Shown one piece after another: positions 1 to 11,239 of a stretch of DNA of 64,000 nucleotides. Each line of letters begins with the position of its first letter. Positions within the stretch are counted from its first letter, which is position 1. Position numbers and translations under genes: made by a program. The notes under the pieces were generated by a model. The model was not told where the DNA came from, did not search any database, and saw only the letters and a program-made list of their open reading frames with translations. Source of the stretch: Lagopus muta (taxonomy: Eukaryota > Chordata > Aves > Galliformes > Phasianidae); assembly GCF_023343835.1 (NCBI RefSeq), contig NC_064444.1, positions 15,971,219 to 16,035,218 of the forward strand, read 5' to 3'.

Positions 1-1760
1 AGAAGTTGAGAAAGCGTTATAGGCCCACTTTTTTTGCCAGCTTTAAGGGAAGTGCTCAGCTGCCTTCATTCAGAATCCTACCTATTCTCATGCTGAAAAG
101 TTTTTCAATACTTGGTACACTGTGAAGCTAGTAAAAATGCAGTAAGTTGATGTTAACAAGGATTGTGTATGATTCATATGTTATATTCAGTATCTCAGGG
201 TAGAAAATAGGATGGGAAAGCTGTTACAGTTTTTCTCAATACATGCAATTGGGTTACTCTGCTTCTCTTCAAAGTCCAAATGCATGCATGGTAGGCCAAA
301 CTGCTCCCTGGGGTTGTTTTATTTGCTTCAAGGGACAAACTTGGCCAGGAATATCTTAGGACAGTCTCCAAGTATTCTAATTCTGCTTGCATTATGCTCC
401 GTTTGCTTATTTCTGCATTTTCAGTATTCATTTCATCCTTCTCCAGCTTCTTTTTCCGGCTCAGCAGTTCTTACACTGAGCTGCTCAGCGTTTTGCTGTG
501 GTACAAATATCCATCCCTGCCCATCTCTTTCCGCAAGTCAAGAACTGAAAGAAGCAATGATGCTACAGCTTCATCCCCTCCGCAGGGCAATTCAAACAAC
601 TAAAGCCAGTTTTGTGTGGGGAAAAGATGGAGCCTAAGGGGGAAGAGATCTTACGAGCGCCTCTTCCAGCCTTTGCGTTTTGCCAAATAAGTGCCAATAC
701 GGTGCTAATGCTGGATGCTGCGCTGCCTTTTGTTATTCTGCTCTTACCAGGCACTCACTTCTCCCCGGCAGCAGGCTGCTGAAATATTTTTTTGCAGCAC
801 TCTTACAATGGTACTGTCCTCAGCTAGTGAGCAAAATAAATGGGAATATACTTTTGTATTAGCGTTTCATTAAGATGAGGAACTGTCCAAAAGGACCATT
901 CTCTCGGTCCTTTTAGGCAGCTATTCCACTTATGCAAGCCATCACAGTTTGACTACAACTAGAGGCATCATGATATTTTATTCCTAGTGAGGGTCAGGTT
1001 AGTTGGTAACCATTTCATGAAAAATGGCATGCAGTTTTCATACAGGGCTTAGATTAGATGATGGTAGACTTTTTATAAATTGTTTTTAATGAATCCAAAG
1101 AACAAACTGCAATTCAAATACACCTGAAGGTACACATGAGTCTCAAACGGGTTGGTGCTAGGATATGAGTAAGACCTACTCTACTCTGGGAGCTGGCATG
1201 CACGCAGCTTTATTGTAGACTTGGTTTTCAAGATTTCAAAGGAAACCAGCTACCTCCATTGGACTCACTGCAACTAACAAAGGTCTCTGGGTATTTGGGA
1301 CTGGAGGATCTGATATAAAGAGTAGGAAACAGTCCTTTCTAGAAATTACTTAGGAATAAATAAATATGCTGCAGTATTGGCAATCTATCATGTGTGCCAG
1401 GGAATGCCTTCCCTTCCCTCCCCAACACTTCTGAGCAGAAGAAGGCCTGTCAGCATGGCTAAATCCAGTACTGCCTTTCGACACGTTGAGCATCCTGGTT
1501 CAAGAGCGGTTTTGATTACTTGATGCATAATAAATTATCCAAAAGCAACCTTTGAAGACATACAACCCCTAACACTTTAAAATTAAGACTAAATTCAATT
1601 TAGAAAAATTGTAAAACAGTTTCCCTGAAATTAATCTTAAATGAAGTTTCTTGCTTGGCCTCTCGCTTACTGCAGATAATCAATCTCGACGTGGCTGCAT
1701 GAGAAACCCAGGCTACTGAAAGGGAGGTGAAATTAAAGAGCTAGGCCAGCAACATGAAAA
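1..1760. other. Non-coding stretch, nothing specific recognised
   Basis: AT-rich, CpG-poor sequence with frequent stops in all frames. The longest open frame (212-637 on the plus strand, 141 codons) is a leucine-, serine- and cysteine-rich string with no recognisable motif, and overlapping frames are open on both strands, so it is read as chance. I see no recognisable repeat, RNA gene or splice-site pair. Confidence 0.6.
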
Positions 1761-1815
1761 GAGATATCTAATTATCAGCATTTTATTAGAAACAATTAAC
1801 TAATATTCAATTAGA
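1761..1815. promoter_or_regulatory. Cluster of homeodomain-type TAAT cores
   Basis: Three TAATTA/CAATTA cores occur within about 45 bp: TAATTA at 1769-1774, CAATTA at 1793-1798 and CAATTA at 1808-1813. Such cores are bound by many Antennapedia-like and LIM homeodomain proteins, and clusters are common in developmental enhancers. In AT-rich DNA they also arise by chance. Enhancer status is inference only, and no target gene is visible. Confidence 0.15.
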
Positions 1816-2663
1816 TGCTGTTCCCGGAGCAAAGCGACAGTTAGGAAAACAAAGAATGAACCTTGACAAGGTGTTCATTTGCTAATAAATGGGAGATGAG
1901 GGGAATCACTTACTGGTGGCTTACCCCTGGTTGAGCCTTGGGGCAACTCACCCAGCGAGCAGCAATGGGACTGGCTGTTTGCCAGCATTAACTGTACTTA
2001 TTACATTCATCCCATGCAGAACACATCCATCTCCTGCTCTGTCTTGACATCCCATTTATTCTGAGATTCATTTGTCATGTCCCCAATCACCAAAATGAAT
2101 AGAAACTTTCCAGCATGATGGATTGTGGTTCTAATTAGGACTAAAGAAAAGATCCACACTCAAGTACAGCCCTTTTTCTTTTTCTTATTTTCCTAATAAA
2201 ATAGCACTCCTAGCCAACTTTGTGACTAATGTCCTTTTGTGGTGGTTGTCCACTGTAGGTCACCCAGACAAAAAGAAACAGTAGTCCTTCCAAGAGGGAT
2301 TTTTTTCTCCCCTAACGACTACACAAATTATTATAGAAAGAAATCAAGATACACTAAGGACCATGCACACAAAGCTCGTTGATGTGCAGCAGATGTTCAG
2401 AATACCAAAGTTCAGACAACATTTGTCTCCTGTAGGTCTCTGAGTTCCCTCTAACAAAATGCAGATGAACAGATATCAGGAATAACCATTTTACTCAGGA
2501 TGAGGAAAAAGCTTTATGTCTGAAAAACATGACTTTGATAAAGAAATCTAATTTTTGTTAAGAGGTAAATTTAATGGCAATGTTTGAAAGTAAAGGCACA
2601 AAGTGCCATTATTTCAAACTCTAATCTAAGCGTAACACATACCGTGCTGCATTGCCTCTCACT
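1816..2663. other. Non-coding stretch, nothing specific recognised
   Basis: AT-rich sequence without an open frame of note, without recognisable CR1 sequence, and without low-complexity tracts beyond short T or A runs. Confidence 0.5.
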
Positions 2664-2664
2664 T

Positions 2665-2729
2665 GTTATCAACATCTGAGAAGTTATCAATCTGATTGTT
2701 ATCAATATCTGTTATCATATCTGAGAAGA
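2665..2729. repeat. Degenerate short tandem array carrying four GTTATC motifs
   Basis: GTTATC occurs at 2665-2670, 2683-2688, 2698-2703 and 2711-2716. The flanks are partly repeated: the first and last copies are both followed by an ATCTGAGAAG-like tail, so this is a decayed tandem array with units of about 15-18 bp. GTTATC is the reverse complement of GATAAC, a GATA-factor core, so the array amounts to four candidate GATA sites in 52 bp. The repetition is directly visible; regulatory function is inference. Confidence 0.45.
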
Positions 2730-2734
2730 ACACA

Positions 2735-4639
2735 ACCTCATAACAGATTTTTATATACTTATATATATATTTTTTCACAACAGAAAGCAGACTGCAACTT
2801 ACAAAAGCATTCAGGAATTCACAAACATAAAGAATACCCCAAACTGTTTAAATCACCTCAGAACTACTTAAAATCACCATGAAGGATGGAAAAGAATTCC
2901 ACGTGCTTGTGTAGAGACACTACAAGATGGACTGTAAGTATTAGGTACCAACAACCTGCCACAAAATTTCTCATATTTTAGAAGTTAATTATTCTGCCCT
3001 TTTTAAATTATTATCATTATTATCAGTACTTCTTCATGTAGCAGAACATAGCACTTCCATTTGAAACAACTGAAACACTTCATAAATGATCTATTTTAAT
3101 ATATAGTATTTATATCATATTCGGATAGGGAAAGTAGCAATTTCCTAACTCTCCCAAAGTAAAACATTTCCACTTATCCTGAAATATAATTTAGCATTCT
3201 CTGTAAAGCTGAAATAAGCTAGATGCTGAAAGAAATTTCAGTGCAAAAAAGCCTCTTTTGAATTTGAAGAAGACTTGATGGCAAAGACTGAATTTTATTT
3301 TGGCAGATTTCATCACAGAAGCATTACAGCCTGTAATATGTCTAATTTCTCATGGTCTTGCCTAGAAGTGCTATTATTCCATGCAAACACACCTGGTCAA
3401 ATTTACTTGGAGCAATGCAGCAAGCCAAATCATCACTGCAAGAAGAGCTATGCTGCTGTTATTTGTAAAAGAGGTAGCCCTTAGCTCGATGCAAGCAAGA
3501 TTAACATAATGTGCTGGACACAGTCTGATTTTTCAGCCATAAAAAGCCTACCTGTAGGAATGCACAGTTATCTTCCTCTTCTAAAGCTAGAGGATACACA
3601 TCAGCAGTGTGCATATGCAAGTCACAGCGACAGAGTTTACTATGGAAAGCAATCACCTGGTCACAAGGAAAATAGGTGATCACACGACTTTTAATTCTGT
3701 TTTATAGGAAAGCTACCTATGAACTTGGCTGGGTGTTTAAAAATGTCTGCTTTAAAAGCACACACACACTATTATAAATGCATAGGAAATGACAAGGTTA
3801 TTGGGCTTTGCTAAAACTTCAGTAATTTAAATGATGCTTCCAGGAACATGTGGATCCTTTCTCCATAGTTGCTTGAACTCGCAATGCACTGAACTGTTTC
3901 CCACTGAAGAACCTTCCTGAATTGGGATTTTATTCTTTCAATTTCTTTTCAATTATTCTATGTAATTTTGTGAAAATGCCATAAATTTATGGCAATGACC
4001 TGGTATGCTGCTAGTTGCTGTATCGTGCCATGCAACACCAAGATTTTTCCAGAGGCAATAAAGCAGTCTGACTTTACGTGCTTTTCAAATACAAAAATAT
4101 TAAAGAATTTCATGCTAATAGCATGGAAAATTACCTCTACAGGCCATTGATCTGATGTGTACTATGCTGCAGCTTCAGTAGACCCACAGACACATGGCAT
4201 ACCCTGCTTCAGACCAAGATTAAACAAAGTAAGCCCATATGCAGGCTGTCTGTACCCCTCAAAAGTTTAGGTAGTGAAAAGTGTCTCAGTTGGTAAAGGT
4301 GTTGAGGCGTAGAGTATCCTTCACACGTACCAAAATATGTGCCCTTCATATACTGAGCACATAATTCACCCAAAATTTAAATGAGCGCCATAAATTGTCA
4401 TGAGAATCTGAGATAAGGTTGGTAGAAGATCCAGCAAGAGCCTTCAGCACTCAAATTAACGCAATAGGCAAGAGACAAAAACAGGCCCTTGCCTTTCTTT
4501 TTGACTAAAAATCTTCCAGAGAGAAACTCGGAGCTTTTTTGATTTCTGACCTTTCCTTTCAATGAGGAACAAGCAATCTGCAATCTCTTGCTGTAATTGA
4601 TTGTGGTTAAAATGAACAAATTGTAGATTAATATAATAT
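2735..4639. other. Non-coding stretch, nothing specific recognised
   Basis: AT-rich unique-looking DNA. The open frames here are at most about 75 codons and have no recognisable protein features. No CR1 is recognised. A short (TA)n run lies near 2758-2769. Confidence 0.5.
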
Positions 4640-4960
4640 ACTTGGGCTAGAAAAGCAGGATCTCGAAGAGCACTCTTCGAAGCAGATCCCTCGCTTCCAC
4701 AAAGATGGATAATTTAATCTTTGTCATTGGCCTGTCTCTGTCAAAGAGAACAATGGATGGTCTACTTGCAATTGATGACTATATAGAAATTAATATTAGT
4801 AAAAGGTGTCCATTTAGTGTCTCACCTTCTGCGCTAAAGGTGACATCCATGATGGATGCATCCTAAGACAATGGATTTATCTTTAAAATGGAGTAATTAC
4901 ACAGTGGATGCATGGGTGACATAATGACACCGTGGTTTTATATTAATAAAAGAAAGAAAT
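4640..4960. promoter_or_regulatory. Candidate non-coding regulatory element with SOX/TCF-like motifs and small palindromes
   Basis: The segment has an inverted repeat (TCGAAGAG at 4663-4670 and CTCTTCGA at 4673-4680, 2-nt spacer), a TCAAAG core (TCF/LEF type) at 4741-4746, a full AACAATGG SOX-type core at 4749-4756, and a second ACAATGG at 4868-4874. It also has ATCCAT-G-ATGGAT at 4845-4857 overlapping the perfect palindrome GGATGCATCC at 4854-4863. SOX sites next to TCF or POU-like sites are typical of developmental enhancers. No reading frame is open across it. The motifs are seen; function is inference, and conservation across birds would decide. Confidence 0.2.
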
Positions 4961-5550
4961 ATTCCTTCTAAAGAATGAAAAAAAAATATGACTAACAGGG
5001 TCATTTGTGAGATTTTGGCAGCTACTCTGTAACTGCAAGAAGCACTTTGGTTTGGTTACAAATTAAAGTCCTACATGGTTTAAATAACCCAGGATTAACT
5101 TTCACACAACAAACTCCAGTTTACAAAATTGGAGGTACTGATGGTCCTGAATGTTCCACCTTTGTCTTCAGGCCTTAAAAAAGAGTGGTCCCAAGATACA
5201 GAAGTGAGAGGTGAGAGAGACAAGATTGGAGGCAGGAGAAAAGGGACACAACTTCACTCCCAGCACTATCACCAGCCACCAGCCTCTCAGAGCCACCACT
5301 TTTCTCATTAGGCAGCAGACAACCCAGTGCCCCCTCCGCTATCCTGCAGAACCCAGCCTTGTCTCAAAGAAGTGTTTACAGAACAACGGATCGTTGCAGA
5401 AACCCTCAGGAGATGAATGTGGGGTGGTCACTCTGGAGCAGGCCTCAGGTGATCAATCCAGCATCCCAACAGCTTTGAGCAGCACCCGCTGGCAGTGCTG
5501 GTTGTTCCAGCACCGTGCTAACCCATGGGGTGGCACCTGTTTGAGGGCTG
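4961..5550. other. Non-coding, locally richer in G+C
   Basis: From about 5200 to 5550 the base composition rises and overlapping open frames appear (5129-5311 and 5211-5558 on the plus strand). The encoded strings are rich in serine, histidine, glutamine and threonine and match nothing I know. No splice sites or repeats are evident. Confidence 0.4.
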
Positions 5551-5589
5551 CAAACTAGTGACTCAATGATAATAATGAGTCAAACTAGT
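5551..5589. promoter_or_regulatory. Two consensus AP-1 sites inside a 30-bp direct repeat
   Basis: TGACTCA at 5559-5565 and TGAGTCA at 5576-5582 both match the AP-1 (FOS/JUN) consensus exactly, 17 bp apart. They are framed by two identical copies of CAAACTAGT at 5551-5559 and 5581-5589, exactly 30 bp apart, with an AT-rich centre. Paired consensus AP-1 sites are often found in inducible enhancers. The sites are read directly; activity is inference. Confidence 0.35.
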
Positions 5590-8500
5590 CATTTTTTATG
5601 CTGCCACCATAAAATATATAGTTTGACCTAAAGAAATCTTGCTCATTTCCCCACCTTTGTCTTCAAGAATAACCAACAAGTTGAAACAAAATGAAAGAAA
5701 AAATTACTTATACAGATGAAAGTATCTGTGCATCCCCCAGTAATTTCTGAGATTTCAAGCAGTTCCAAATGTCATTTTGGCAGATGCTTTCACCATTAGA
5801 ATAATTACGATTTAGGGTTTGCTGGGCAAGTTCTGTTTTACAGTTATTTAAATAAAAAATCCATTTTATTGTTTTAAAATCTTAAATAACCAAAGGCAAA
5901 CAAAAATGAGCACTCCTGTTAACACTGGTTAAATTTTGTTGTAATTCAGCATTTATTTAAAAGCTAGTAAAATGTCACGTTATATTAGCCAAGAAGCCAA
6001 AACTCCCTCTCTGTAACTTCACTAGTTTTCAGTGAGAATTTAGAGCAAAGTTTAGATGCCAAAATCATGCTATTCTGAAGAATGAGAAACAATATAAAGT
6101 TTCTTTTCAATAGCAGAGCATGTTTCTAGGGTTAGTTTTCATTTATACACCAAAATGTAATAATAGATACAGACTGGATAGCAGCACGCAAAGAAAGAAA
6201 TTAATTTTTCACTGTATGGTACCATATGGGAAGAAATATCACATATCTCATGAAAATCTCACATTTTGTGCACGTCAGTCAAACTGACTGATGCTGATTA
6301 ATCAAGCCATTGCTCAGTTAGGAAGGTTTATTTAAGAAGTCAGTCTTCATGCCGAACTTCTGAAATTGTTTTCTCTGGGGAACTCCCATTTCCAGCTCCT
6401 ACGTTCTATCAAAAAGGCAGCTACAAACACTAAACACGTTCCAAGTTTCACTTTTCTATTAATCCACAGCTACAGGGATTTTAAGTTACACAGTGAGATG
6501 GGAGGGGACCATGAAAGACTGCTTTACAGTGTAGTCCACAGCTTGAAGGTATTTGAAGTCTCAATTTAAGAAAAGAACAAATACCTGCTTTGAGTTTAAA
6601 GCAAAGATTCAACGCCGTTTCTCCTTTTAATTTGAATTAATTTGCTGATCCATGCCTCATATACTTTCCTTTCAAGGCCAACTGTTAATTTAGGAAAGGA
6701 CACGCCTCCATCTGCTCTGATAGGAAACTTTTCCAACACTGGTTAGACATTCAGCCACCTCTTCCCAGGCCACTGGGCTGGAAGTGAATGACTACACCCA
6801 TCAACTGACTCCGGCCTTATGGCTGGATGAGCTGTAGAATTTTCCTGCAGCACAGCTCAGGAAGCAATACGTAACACAAGGATCAGCAAGAGTGAGGTGC
6901 TGCTTTTCCAAACAAGCTTCCATTTTCTTCATGCAAGCAAATTTAAGTAAGATTCTGAAATATTGTTCGTAGACATCTCTTTTACTTTTAATCCATGAAT
7001 AATCCTATTAATGCCAGTTATTTGAATTCCAAGAAGCAGTTTGAGTCGTTAAAGGAGACATTCAGTGACAGCAACTAGGAAGCAATTTGCAAAGACAATT
7101 CTGTTAATATTATGAAGATTATAAACTACAAAATACACCCAAATGAGATGGATTGTACAGCTGTAAGTAATAACTAACAAGACCATAACAAAGGTATACA
7201 AGAGGCACTGTGTTATCCGACAGAATACATGAACAGCTCATGAATTCTGGTTCAAATTATGCTGCTGTTACAATGAAAGCGGTGTCTAATGATTCAGCAC
7301 AAGAAAAACTATGCCATTAAGCAAGAAGAGAGGGACAAAGCTTTACAGTAGGGAGAAATCAACTTATCTGCTGGATCAGCCAACGTCAAACTAATACAAC
7401 TGCAAGAAAACTAAGAGATGAAATCCAGGGCTGGATTATTAACAGCTTCAGGTATTTCTCCTCCCCAAGTTTCTCCCTCTCCAGAAAATCACAAATTCCA
7501 CTCCCACACCCTCAAACCACATGTTTTCAGAAGCAAACAGTTCTTTAAGAGGTACCACAGCTTGGAGAAGTACCAGCAGTGCCACCCAGCTGTTTTTTCT
7601 ATGTGAAGCTTTATATGTTCAGAGTCAGAGGCAAGGTTTTAGCCATTAGAAAGTGGAACCCAGGTCAAGGACAAGATTTGGAGACCTAAGGGACTGAGCT
7701 TTGCATTTCTTTGAATCAAATTAAATTTAATGGCAACTGAATAACCTCAAAACCTCTACTGATAGTTAAGACTTTTACCTGAACACTACTTTATCCCATT
7801 TTTAAGCACTCTGACCAGAAAACACCACTTCATGCGTCAGTATTTCAGATATTCCTTATTTTTGCACAAAACATTTATGCAAAGATCTAATGCTGCTGCC
7901 TCCAATCATGCTTCTGCGCTTAACGTGGTTACTGTTTGTTCCCCCCATTTAAAGTCACTTCAGGAGAATATGGAAACCTCTAGGGGAAAAGATTTAACTG
8001 CAATATTCTGGAATTCAGTGTATTAGCTTGCTTATTTACACGTCTTGTTGAAATGATGTGTTTCTGCAGATGTTTCTGGCACAGCTTGCAGGATACAGAA
8101 GGCCTAGGAGACTTTGCCCTTTGCATACAGTTGGACTATAAAATGCTACGACTTTTCCACAATCTGAAACAGCTTTGTTTTATTTGCAAAATAAATCTTT
8201 CAAAATAGACTGGAATTTAGCTCATCTTTTTACTGGACTATATTCTTGGCCTTTTTTTCCACTGTGGTACTGCAGCACTCATAAAGCTTGGGCTGAAGAC
8301 TACAGTGTTGAGTCTCCCCTCCGAGTCTTTGGAGCCGGGCAGGATGCAAAAGCCCAGGGAGAGGGCAGCAACTTCATCTCAGCCATCACTCTCCATGGCC
8401 ACTCACTGCACTCCAAGTGGACCAAAAAGGGCCTACTATTTGAGGAACCTTCCTAGCGCTGACCGTGCACAGATTATGCTCCTGCTGCTGCTGCTGCTTC

Positions 8501-9450
8501 TTTGGCAAACACCTCGTATGTGGTCAATACGCTCCCATTAAGGATGAAGGCAACAGACTGCAGAAGTCTCCTACACTAAGTTCGCTATTTTAGAGCTTAC
8601 GCCTGGTACACAGAGAGCCTGGTTGCCCATTCCCCATAATGTAAGGGTCTTGGGCAACTGTGACTGGAAAAGCAGCAACTTGAGTCACACAGCTGGCTTC
8701 AGCTGCCTCAGAATGCTCAGAGCGTGTGCACCCACACGGGTTTTATATCACACTCAGATCCCTGTAACAGTACAAAGCACTAAACCAAAACGGTAACATT
8801 TACACTCACTTTATCCTAGTGTAATCAATGAAATGAGGTTTAACACTGTGAAAAACCAGTGCCTGACTCTTTTTAAATTCCATTTTCAGCCAAAAAGACA
8901 ACCACTGGGAAAAACTCAATCACTGATGAAGTTCTGCAGAATCATTTTACTCACTCCCTTCAAAAGTTTTAATAAAGTTGTAGTTATCACAAACATTTGC
9001 CCCACAGAGACTTTTCTCCTTTGAAAAAAAGCAGAGTGCTCCCAAGCTGACTCTTATCCTGATATTTCATATAAACATACAAAGTGCAATCTGTGACACA
9101 GCACCAAGGGTCATTTAGAGGTCTTGTGCCATGTTGAACTAATTATAAGAAAAACTGGCAAGAAAGTAACGCATGACAGGCTTGTATATTTCAGATACCT
9201 TCTGCAGAACACTGAGAAAAAGTCCAAAAAACAAAAACAAAAAAAAAACAAACACCATAAGTCTGTAATAAAAATCTCACTTTTTTCTCAAGTTTTCATA
9301 GCAACTGTTTTTCACGGTTAGGAACACAACATACTTCTGGGTACCTTCTGATTTAAGCAGGGTGAGTTTACTGTCATTACCAGAAAGCAGTATCCACTCC
9401 ACCACCAATTCCAGGCACATTGGGTGTAATTGGAAACAATTTGCACAACT
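5590..9450. other. Long non-coding stretch, nothing specific recognised
   Basis: AT-rich, CpG-poor DNA with only short chance frames (at most about 95 codons). A minor (CTG)5 run lies at 8482-8496 and an A-rich tract near 9226-9252. No CR1 or other repeat family is recognised before the CR1 terminus at 9451. Confidence 0.5.
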
Positions 9451-10003
9451 TCACAGAATCACAGAATTGTAGGGGTTGGAAGGGACCTCCAGAGATCATC
9501 GAGTCCAACCCCCCTGCCAAAGCAGGTTCCCTACAGCAGGTCGCACAGGTTGGCATCCAGGCAGGTCTTGAACATCTCCAGAGAAGGAGACTCCACCACC
9601 TCCCTGGGCAGCCTGTTCCAGTGCTCCGTCACCTCACTGTACAGAAGTTCCTTCGCACATTGGTGCAGAACTTCCTATGCTGCAGTTTCCGGCTGTTTCC
9701 CCTTGTCCTGTCTCCACTCACCACTGAAAACAGTCTGGCCTCGCCATTCTGCCCCCCACACCTTAGATATTTGTAGACCTGGATCAGGTCCCTTCTCAGC
9801 CTTCTTTTCTCAAGGCTGAACAGACCCAGTTCACTCAGCCTTTCTTCATAGCAGAGATGCTCCAGGCCCTTCACCATCTTTGTGGCCCTCCGCTGGACTC
9901 TTTCCAAGAGATCCCTGTCTTTTTTGTACTGGGGAGCCCAGAACTGGATGCAGTACTCCAGATGAGGCCTTACCAGGGCAGAGTAGAGAGGGAGGATCAT
10001 CCC
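9451..10003 (-). mobile_element. CR1 LINE, 5'-truncated, minus strand
   Basis: On the plus strand the element begins with the reverse complement of a CR1 3' terminus (TCACAGAATCACAGAATTG at 9451-9469). Reading the minus strand from about 10000 gives a CR1 ORF2 C-terminal reverse-transcriptase region, including the stretch [20 protein letters not shown] and further on [30 protein letters not shown] and a [11 protein letters not shown] block. The frame that starts at 10000 ends at 9629, and the ORF2 tail continues out of frame, so the copy is decayed. It is 5'-truncated like most CR1 copies, and unique sequence resumes just beyond 10003. It is close upstream of the CpG island at 10.3 kb. Confidence 0.93.
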
Positions 10004-10117
10004 CTGAAGCCTCCTGTTAGGTAGAGGTGGGCTATGAGATATCGCACTGAACTGTGGCTAAATTACAAGAGCAAAAGATCAACAAATCCAAACCAGAGAG
10101 AGTGCTCCTCACTGACT

Positions 10118-10131
10118 CAGCAAGGGGGCAC
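10118..10131 (+). promoter_or_regulatory. CTCF-like motif upstream of the CpG island
   Basis: The 14-mer at 10118-10131 matches 11 of 14 positions of the CTCF core CCASYAGRKGGCRS, with the AGGGGGCAC part complete. It lies about 190 bp upstream of the CpG island. Match quality is moderate, and occupancy cannot be judged from sequence. Confidence 0.2.
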
Positions 10132-10314
10132 AACCTATTGCAGCAGTTTCTTTTGACACTGTAAACCCTGACACAAAACTCTTACTGTTGTGGTTTGGTG
10201 ATTTTTTGTTGTCAGTATTCCACATCAGAACATCCAGATCACAACACGTGGAGCAGGGGGAGTTAAAGAGTTAAAGTTCTGGTCCCATTTACTGCCTCGT
10301 ATGGGCATTTTGAG

Positions 10315-10880
10315 TACCCTGAGGAGAGGGGAGGGGCGGCATCCCCGAAGGACCTGGCGGGAAAGGTGAAACTCCGGAGGACGCCAAGCTCCGCCTCTCC
10401 TTCTTGCCCCGGCTCAGCCGTCTCAGCTCGCCGCGCAGCACAGCACGTGCTTTGCCTCGCACCGCCGTGGTTTGACTCGCACTTTGCATACTTTCGTCTC
10501 TCTCATTTTTTTCGATTTGGTTATATTTGGTAAATTATCGTTCCTCCTCAGATCGCTGCCGTTGTGTTTCCTCTTCGTTAAAACTATCTGCTAGCTCTCT
10601 GCCCTTTCCCCTCTCCCGGAGCACACGCGGCCCGGGGCCGGCCGGGTCGCACGGCAAGCCGTTAGTACAGCTTCGTTGTTTTCTCCTTTCCCCGGGGCCT
10701 CTGCCCCCGTCAGGGACTTAGATCTAGGGCTAAGCCTGTGACACTTTATGGGGCTAGAGAAGACGGGGCAGTTAGGGCAGTTAGAGACGGGTGGGACGAC
10801 GCACCTGGTTGCCCCTGGCGACAGCACAGTCATGCCGGCGTCCCGGCCACGGCAACCGGCCCACCGAAACCAACGCACAC
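10315..10880. promoter_or_regulatory. CpG island, likely promoter
   Basis: This is the only clear CpG island in the window: CG dinucleotides are dense (more than 30 in 10320-10720 by eye) against a CpG-poor background. It contains GC boxes (GGGGCGG at 10333-10339 and an inverted CCGCC near 10390), an E2F-type site at 10356-10364 and a CACGTG E-box at 10444-10449; another CACGTG lies just upstream at 10245-10250. No TATA box is visible, as usual for CpG-island promoters with dispersed starts. Gene-like features follow on the plus strand, so transcription toward 13.2 kb is inferred. Bidirectional activity is possible, but I see no supported minus-strand gene. Confidence 0.75.
10356..10364 (+). 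promoter_or_regulatory. E2F-type site
   Basis: GGCGGGAAA matches the E2F/DP consensus (GCGSSAAA) and sits inside the CpG island between two GC boxes, a typical setting for cell-cycle-regulated promoters. If it is functional, the downstream unit would peak at G1/S. The motif is seen; regulation is inference. Confidence 0.35.
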
Positions 10881-11147
10881 CTCTTCCCTGCTTGCTCCGG
10901 CAAGGCTCTGCAGGTGAAGAGGGGGGACCAAAAGTGACGCTTGGCCCCACATTTGATAATATTTGGCTTCAGGCCAGCAGACCCACCTGCCCAGCAAAGT
11001 GCAGTGGACCCCAGCCCGTGCCCAGCCTTTGCAATGAAAGACACCGCTCACGACGCTGGTGGCACAGCTCCAACTTCCAGCACCCTGCTCGATGAAATCA
11101 GTGAGCTGTGCGTGCGGATCATGCTGCTCTGCCTTAACACCAAGCAG
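10832..11147 (+). CDS. Candidate 5' coding exon(s) of an unrecognised gene
   Basis: Downstream of the CpG island an open frame runs through ATG 11034 (38 codons) to a splice donor, CAG|GTAAAT, at 11147/11148, ending in phase 0. The peptide is short, with a likely helical LLDEISELCVRIMLLC stretch. A second ATG at 10832, with G at -3, lies in another frame and reaches a strong donor CAG|GTGAAG at 10913/10914. AG acceptors at 11004 and 11025 would join that frame in phase to the ATG-11034 frame through a short intron. Both arrangements are possible; I cannot choose between them. I do not recognise the protein. An untranslated first exon of a lncRNA is the main alternative. Confidence 0.3.
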
Positions 11148-11239
11148 GTAAATACTAAGTACTGCTAATGGCAAAGGGCAGAAACCCAAGCCGTGTGAAC
11201 CGGTGAGACGAACTGTGATCTGCTGGTCATGGATGTGAT

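Noticed and set aside
212..637. 141-codon plus-strand frame near the window start
   Set aside because: Leucine/serine/cysteine-rich string without motifs, overlapped by frames on both strands; no promoter or splice context.
2774..2933. Possible exon between a TTTTTTCACAACAG acceptor and an ACT|GTAAGT donor
   Set aside because: The acceptor is weak and all three frames contain stops, so no coding exon; a non-coding exon cannot be argued from sequence alone.
8482..8496. (CTG)5 run
   Set aside because: Too short to be a notable repeat expansion, in non-coding DNA.
9420..9819. Two plus-strand frames of 118 and 129 codons
   Set aside because: Both lie antisense over the CR1 copy at 9451-10003.
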